Source: Bathymodiolus brooksi methanotrophic gill symbiont (lineage in GTDB: Bacteria > Pseudomonadota > Gammaproteobacteria > Methylococcales > Methylomonadaceae). Taken from it: DNA of 38,836 bases. The translations under genes and the position numbers were made by a program. Shown here piece after piece: positions 35,755 to 38,836 of the stretch. The notes under the pieces are model-generated. The model did not search any database, was not told the origin of the DNA, and worked only from the letters and a program-made list of their open reading frames with translations. Each line of letters opens with the position of its first letter. Position 1 is the first letter of the stretch. The DNA lies in NCBI GenBank assembly GCA_020996635.1, contig JAJJBE010000096.1, forward strand, positions 1-38,836. Direction: 5' to 3'.

Positions 35755-36144
35755 CTATTGTTGGGTTGGTTCTATGCGGCTATGTCCTGCCGCGATTAAT
35801 TCATTTAAATAGCTGGTCCAAAGTTCTTCATATTCATTGCCTAATTTATACAATAATTCCCAAGTATAAATCCCACTATTGTGGCCATCACTAAAAGATG
35901 GAGCAATGCCGTAATTTCCTACAGGGCGTATTGAATCGATTGCGACAAGCTCTTTATCTAGTTGTAAAGTTTCTTGTCCAGGTCCATGTCCAATTGCTTC
36001 AGTAGAAGGTGTATAAACACGCAAGTACTCAGCAGGTAGCTGAAATACTTGGCCATTATCAAAACTCACTTCTAAAAGTCGTGAAATCTTGTGTAACTTA
36101 ATTTCAGTTAAAACTGAGTCGATAGGTGCTGCTTTAATACGCAT
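35755..36144 (-). CDS. DUF971 domain protein (gamma-butyrobetaine hydroxylase-like N-terminal domain)
   Basis: A 129-residue small protein that consists of one DUF971 domain. The core is KISRLLEVSFDNGQVFQLPAEYLRVYTPS, with the LDKELVAIDSIRPVGNYGIAPSFSDGHNSGIYTW motif near the centre (written in part). In some proteins this domain precedes a 2-oxoglutarate oxygenase, but here it stands alone. It lies 2 bases after hslU and 9 before ubiE. Its job is unknown. Confidence 0.85.
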   Translation of the reverse strand: MRIKAAPIDSVLTEIKLHKISRLLEVSFDNGQVFQLPAEYLRVYTPSTEAIGHGPGQETLQLDKELVAIDSIRPVGNYGIAPSFSDGHNSGIYTWELLYKLGNEYEELWTSYLNELIAAGHSRIEPTQQ

Positions 36145-36146
36145 AA

Positions 36147-37463
36147 TTATAGAATATAGCGACTTAAATCTTCGTCTTCAACAAACTCAGATAAGTATTG
36201 GTTAACAAATTCAGTATCAATGTTAATGGTTTTTTCCACTAAATCTGGCGCATCATAAGAAATTGATTCTAAAAGGCGTTCTAAAATAGTATGTAAGCGT
36301 CTTGCTCCAATATTTTCAGTTTTTTCGTTAACTTCCCAAGCCAGTTCAGCAATGCGTTTAATGCCCGCTTCACTAAATGTTAGCTCTAAACCTTCAGTTG
36401 CTAGTAATGCTTGGTATTGCTCGGTTAAAGAAGCATCGGGTTCAGTGAGGATACGCACAAAATCATCAACACTTAATGCTTCTAACTCAACACGAATAGG
36501 AAAACGACCTTGCAGTTCAGGAATTAAATCAGAAGGCTTGGTTAAATGGAATGCGCCCGATGCAATAAATAAGATATGGTCAGTTTTTACCATGCCGTGC
36601 TTAGTACTAACGGTACTACCTTCAACTAAAGGCAAAAGATCGCGCTGTACACCTTCACGCGAAACATCACCACCATTCTCAGAGCGTTTGCAGACTTTAT
36701 CGATTTCATCTAAAAAGACGATGCCGTGTTGTTCAACTGATTGCAAGGCGGTTAATTTAATATCATCAGGATTTACCAGTTTAGCAGCTTGCTCTTCTGA
36801 AAGTGCTTTAAGCGCGTCTTTGACTGATAATTTTCGGGTATTGGTTTTATCGTTATCTAGGTTTTGAAACATACCTTGTAACTGGCTAGTCATCTCTTCC
36901 ATGCCAGGAGGAGCCATGATTTCAACACCGACTTTAGGGGCTTTTACTTCAGTTTCTATTTCTTTATCATCAAAATCACCTTCACGTAATTTTTTACGCA
37001 TTTTTTGACGTGTTGATGCTTCCGATTCCGATAACATGCCGCTTTCAGCCCGAGGTAGAAGAATATCTAAAATATCTTCTTCAGCGGCATCTAAAGCGCG
37101 GATTTTAACTTCTTCCATCGCTGTTTCGCGGGTCATCTTAATGGCTGTATCCATTAAATCACGAATAATAGATTCAACATCACGACCGACATAACCCACT
37201 TCAGTGAATTTAGTTGCTTCAATTTTAATAAAAGGGGCATTAGCAAGACGAGCAAGTCGGCGAGCAATTTCTGTTTTACCAACCCCAGTAGGGCCGATCA
37301 TCAGAATATTTTTAGGTGTAATTTCATCACGAATAGCAATATCAACTTTAGAACGTCTCCAGCGATTACGTAATGCAATCGCAACAGAGCGTTTAGCACT
37401 GGCTTGGCCGATAATATGTTTATCTAATTCGCTAGCAATTTCTTTAGGTGTCATATTACTCAT
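36147..37463 (-). CDS. hslU: ATP-dependent protease ATPase subunit HslU (ClpY)
   Basis: HslU unfolds substrates and feeds them to the HslV peptidase. The 438 residues show Walker A with Lys63 in [17 protein letters not shown], the pore loop GYVGRDVE, a long I domain at about 110-240, Walker [14 protein letters not shown], and sensor residues in [16 protein letters not shown]. The C-terminus [10 protein letters not shown] matches the conserved tail that docks into HslV. It follows hslV by 3 bases. Confidence 0.98.
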   Translation of the reverse strand: MSNMTPKEIASELDKHIIGQASAKRSVAIALRNRWRRSKVDIAIRDEITPKNILMIGPTGVGKTEIARRLARLANAPFIKIEATKFTEVGYVGRDVESIIRDLMDTAIKMTRETAMEEVKIRALDAAEEDILDILLPRAESGMLSESEASTRQKMRKKLREGDFDDKEIETEVKAPKVGVEIMAPPGMEEMTSQLQGMFQNLDNDKTNTRKLSVKDALKALSEEQAAKLVNPDDIKLTALQSVEQHGIVFLDEIDKVCKRSENGGDVSREGVQRDLLPLVEGSTVSTKHGMVKTDHILFIASGAFHLTKPSDLIPELQGRFPIRVELEALSVDDFVRILTEPDASLTEQYQALLATEGLELTFSEAGIKRIAELAWEVNEKTENIGARRLHTILERLLESISYDAPDLVEKTINIDTEFVNQYLSEFVEDEDLSRYIL

Positions 37464-37466
37464 GGA

Positions 37467-38021
37467 TTACGCCTTGTCTTGTGGTTCTGCATCAAGCTCT
37501 TCAATGCGTAAATTATGATTGGTGTAAATACAAATATCCGCTGCGATATGTAATGATTTTTCGACAATTTCACGTGCAGATAATTCTGTGTTTTCTAATA
37601 AAGCGAGGGCAGCAGATTGTGCAAAAGGTCCGCCAGAACCAATTGCAATCAAATCATGCTCAGGTTCGATAACATCACCATTACCCGAAATAATTAAAGA
37701 GGTTTTGCTATCTGCAATAGAAAGTAGGGCTTCTAATTTGCGTAAAGCACGTTCTGTACGCCAATCTTTAGCCATTTCAACCGCCGCACGGGTCAGATTA
37801 CCGTGGTGCTTTTCTAATTTGCCTTCAAAGTGCTCAAAAAGAGTGAAAGCATCAGCGGTTGCACCAGCAAATCCTGCAATAACTTGACCCTTATATAAAC
37901 GGCGTACTTTGCGTGCATTGCCTTTCATTACCGTATTACCTAAAGTAACTTGGCCATCACCACCAATGACGACTTTATTGCCGCGGCGTACAGAAAGTAT
38001 TGTTGTCCCTCTAAAATCCAC
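37467..38021 (-). CDS. hslV: ATP-dependent protease peptidase subunit HslV (ClpQ)
   Basis: HslV is the threonine peptidase of the HslUV protease. The 184 residues show [42 protein letters not shown] and [16 protein letters not shown]. The start is GTG at 38021, with AAAGGT 7 bases upstream. The catalytic Thr would be residue 6, after a short propeptide MDFRG, a form seen in several lineages, whereas E. coli exposes Thr2. I see no clear heat-shock (sigma-32) promoter in the 178 bases upstream. It heads the long minus-strand run to 29214. Confidence 0.97.
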   Translation of the reverse strand: MDFRGTTILSVRRGNKVVIGGDGQVTLGNTVMKGNARKVRRLYKGQVIAGFAGATADAFTLFEHFEGKLEKHHGNLTRAAVEMAKDWRTERALRKLEALLSIADSKTSLIISGNGDVIEPEHDLIAIGSGGPFAQSAALALLENTELSAREIVEKSLHIAADICIYTNHNLRIEELDAEPQDKA

Positions 38022-38135
38022 TCGACTACCTTTTATGTTGAAAAATTATTGAAAATAAACCCGCTAATTTTACATGGTTAAGCACAGGCTTGATAGAAAA
38101 TAATGCTTATTTATCGATTAATAAAATTGTAAAAC

Positions 38136-38164
38136 TTGTTAGTCACTTAGTTGCAGTATATAAA
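38136..38164 (+). promoter_or_regulatory. Sigma-70 type promoter before the 38200 gene
   Basis: TTGTTA (38136-38141) and TATAAA (38159-38164) are 17 bases apart. Transcription would start near 38171, about 29 bases before the ATG. Confidence 0.45.
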
Positions 38165-38199
38165 GGTGATAATTTAAATTAAAATTTAACATTGAGCCT

Positions 38200-38706
38200 A
38201 TGAAATATATAGTTAGAAAATTAAGTGATGATTTTATTTTTGATGAGCTTGAACAAGTGAGGAAAAACTTTGTTTCTTCGTTAAGTTATACGCTTGAAAG
38301 TGCTGAAGTGTTCTTTAATAAGGATGCTGCTGACCCTTTGGATATTTTTATTCGTTATGATTTTGAAGAAAAAAAAGTAATTCATGGTTTTAATTTAAGT
38401 GAGGAAATTGCTAGAAATTTCCAGCTTGATGTTAATGAATATCATGCTTCTGAAAGTTTGTTAGTGATAAGTGAGAAGCTTAAGGCACTAGCTAAGGAAA
38501 TCGATAAACGCTATAAAGTTGAATCGAAACCTTCAACACTAGAAACTCGCGATAAAAAAGCGACCGACTATGCTAAAAAAGTAAACCGATCTTATAAACA
38601 AGTTTTAAAGGATGCGCTGGAAGAAGATAAAAAGTTAAGAAAAGAACAAGTAAAAAATGTAGCCAAAGAGTTTATTGATGCTGAGTACCAAATAAAAAGC
38701 AATTAA
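38200..38706 (+). CDS. Uncharacterised lysine-rich protein
   Basis: I do not recognise this 168-residue protein. It has no signal peptide or membrane segment. The first half (MKYIVRKLSDDFIFDELEQV) looks like a mixed alpha/beta domain, with FIRYDFEEKKVIHGFNLSEE as a likely strand-helix unit. From about residue 90 it is helical and highly charged (KLKALAKEIDKRYK, then KQVLKDALEEDKKLRKEQVK) and probably forms a coiled coil or a nucleic-acid-contacting arm. Codon use resembles its neighbours. It has its own promoter, is divergent from hslV and is followed after 41 bases by a long palindrome. Its function is unknown, and it may be part of a longer set past the window. Confidence 0.75.
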   Translation: MKYIVRKLSDDFIFDELEQVRKNFVSSLSYTLESAEVFFNKDAADPLDIFIRYDFEEKKVIHGFNLSEEIARNFQLDVNEYHASESLLVISEKLKALAKEIDKRYKVESKPSTLETRDKKATDYAKKVNRSYKQVLKDALEEDKKLRKEQVKNVAKEFIDAEYQIKSN

Positions 38707-38747
38707 GGAACGTGCACGGAATAACATCCCGAAGTTATAACGCAGGA

Positions 38748-38828
38748 TTTTTGTGCCAGGAAGGTTGCTCTCATGAGGCGCATAGTTATTCTACGCAACG
38801 AATGAGAGCCGCCTTCCTGGTGCAAAAA
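38748..38828. repeat. Long palindromic element at the window end, possibly MITE-like
   Basis: The left arm 38748-38774 (TTTTTGTGCCAGGAAGG then TTGCTCTCAT) pairs with the right arm 38802-38828 (ATGAGAG through GCAAAAA) with four mismatches or wobbles in 27. The tip is AGGCGCATAG-TTATT-CTACGCAAC (38776-38799), identical apart from the loop to the tip of the 17806-17966 element. The bases from 38707 to 38747 may belong to an outer arm whose partner lies beyond the window. No protein is encoded. Confidence 0.7.
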
Positions 38829-38836
38829 GACTAGTT

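Noticed and set aside
36352-36867. 171-residue open frame antisense to hslU
   Set aside because: It lies wholly inside hslU, has no ribosome site or homology that I can see, and its composition is that of a reverse-strand shadow.
38022-38110. Heat-shock sigma-32 promoter for hslVU
   Set aside because: No CTTGAA-N(13-15)-CCCCAT-like pair could be found on the minus strand.
1-38836. CRISPR array, rRNA, tRNA or phage genes
   Set aside because: No regularly spaced repeat, conserved RNA gene or phage structural gene was recognised on reading both strands.

Overview
The window looks like a core-genome stretch from an A+T-rich gammaproteobacterium that oxidises one-carbon compounds, most likely a type I methanotroph or close relative (Methylococcales-like). 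This is inference. The lineage is suggested by the Pseudomonas-type gyrA-serC-pheA-hisC-tyrA-aroA-cmk-rpsA supraoperon, ntrBC-glnA, hslVU and the ubiE/ubiJ/ubiB set. The C1 lifestyle is suggested by a complete fhcBADC set (formyltransferase/hydrolase complex of the methanopterin-linked formaldehyde pathway). No methane monooxygenase or methanol dehydrogenase gene lies in the window, so methanotrophy itself is not shown.

Layout. (1) 1-603: wreck of an IS4-like transposase with its middle deleted. (2) 650-11432, plus strand: gyrA followed by the aromatic amino acid supraoperon through rpsA, closed by a strong terminator, then ihfB and lapA to 12137. (3) 12141-16476, minus strand: glnA and ntrBC. 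Each has a sigma-54 type -24/-12 promoter with an upstream NtrC-like site, and a hairpin terminator lies between them. (4) 16502-20492: a mixed region with a NIF3/YbgI gene broken by an in-frame TAG, a Nudix hydrolase, a 161-bp inverted-repeat element, a TetR regulator converging on lplT, and a YgjP-type metalloprotein. (5) 20525-29164, plus strand: gnnA-gnnB (3-amino-sugar synthesis, probably for lipid A), a HAD hydrolase, a pterin carbinolamine dehydratase, fhcBADC and ribA. (6) 38021-29214, minus strand: a long run of closely spaced genes, hslV-hslU-DUF971-ubiE-ubiJ-ubiB-regB-regA-ybiB-lytic transglycosylase. (7) 38136-38836: one unrecognised lysine-rich gene and a second long palindrome that runs to or past the window edge.

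How the genes work together. The first block couples DNA gyrase, serine/aromatic amino acid synthesis, CMP kinase and ribosomal protein S1. The nitrogen block is an NtrB/NtrC-controlled glutamine synthetase. The fhc block takes formyl groups from the tetrahydromethanopterin pathway to formate. The ubi block makes ubiquinone and carries the RegB/RegA system, which in other bacteria senses the quinone pool.

No rRNA, tRNA or CRISPR array was recognised. No stretch over 300 bases lacks a gene or described element. The most notable oddities are the amber-interrupted NIF3 gene, the two long palindromes that share one apical motif but have different arms, and the embedding of regBA in the ubiquinone genes.
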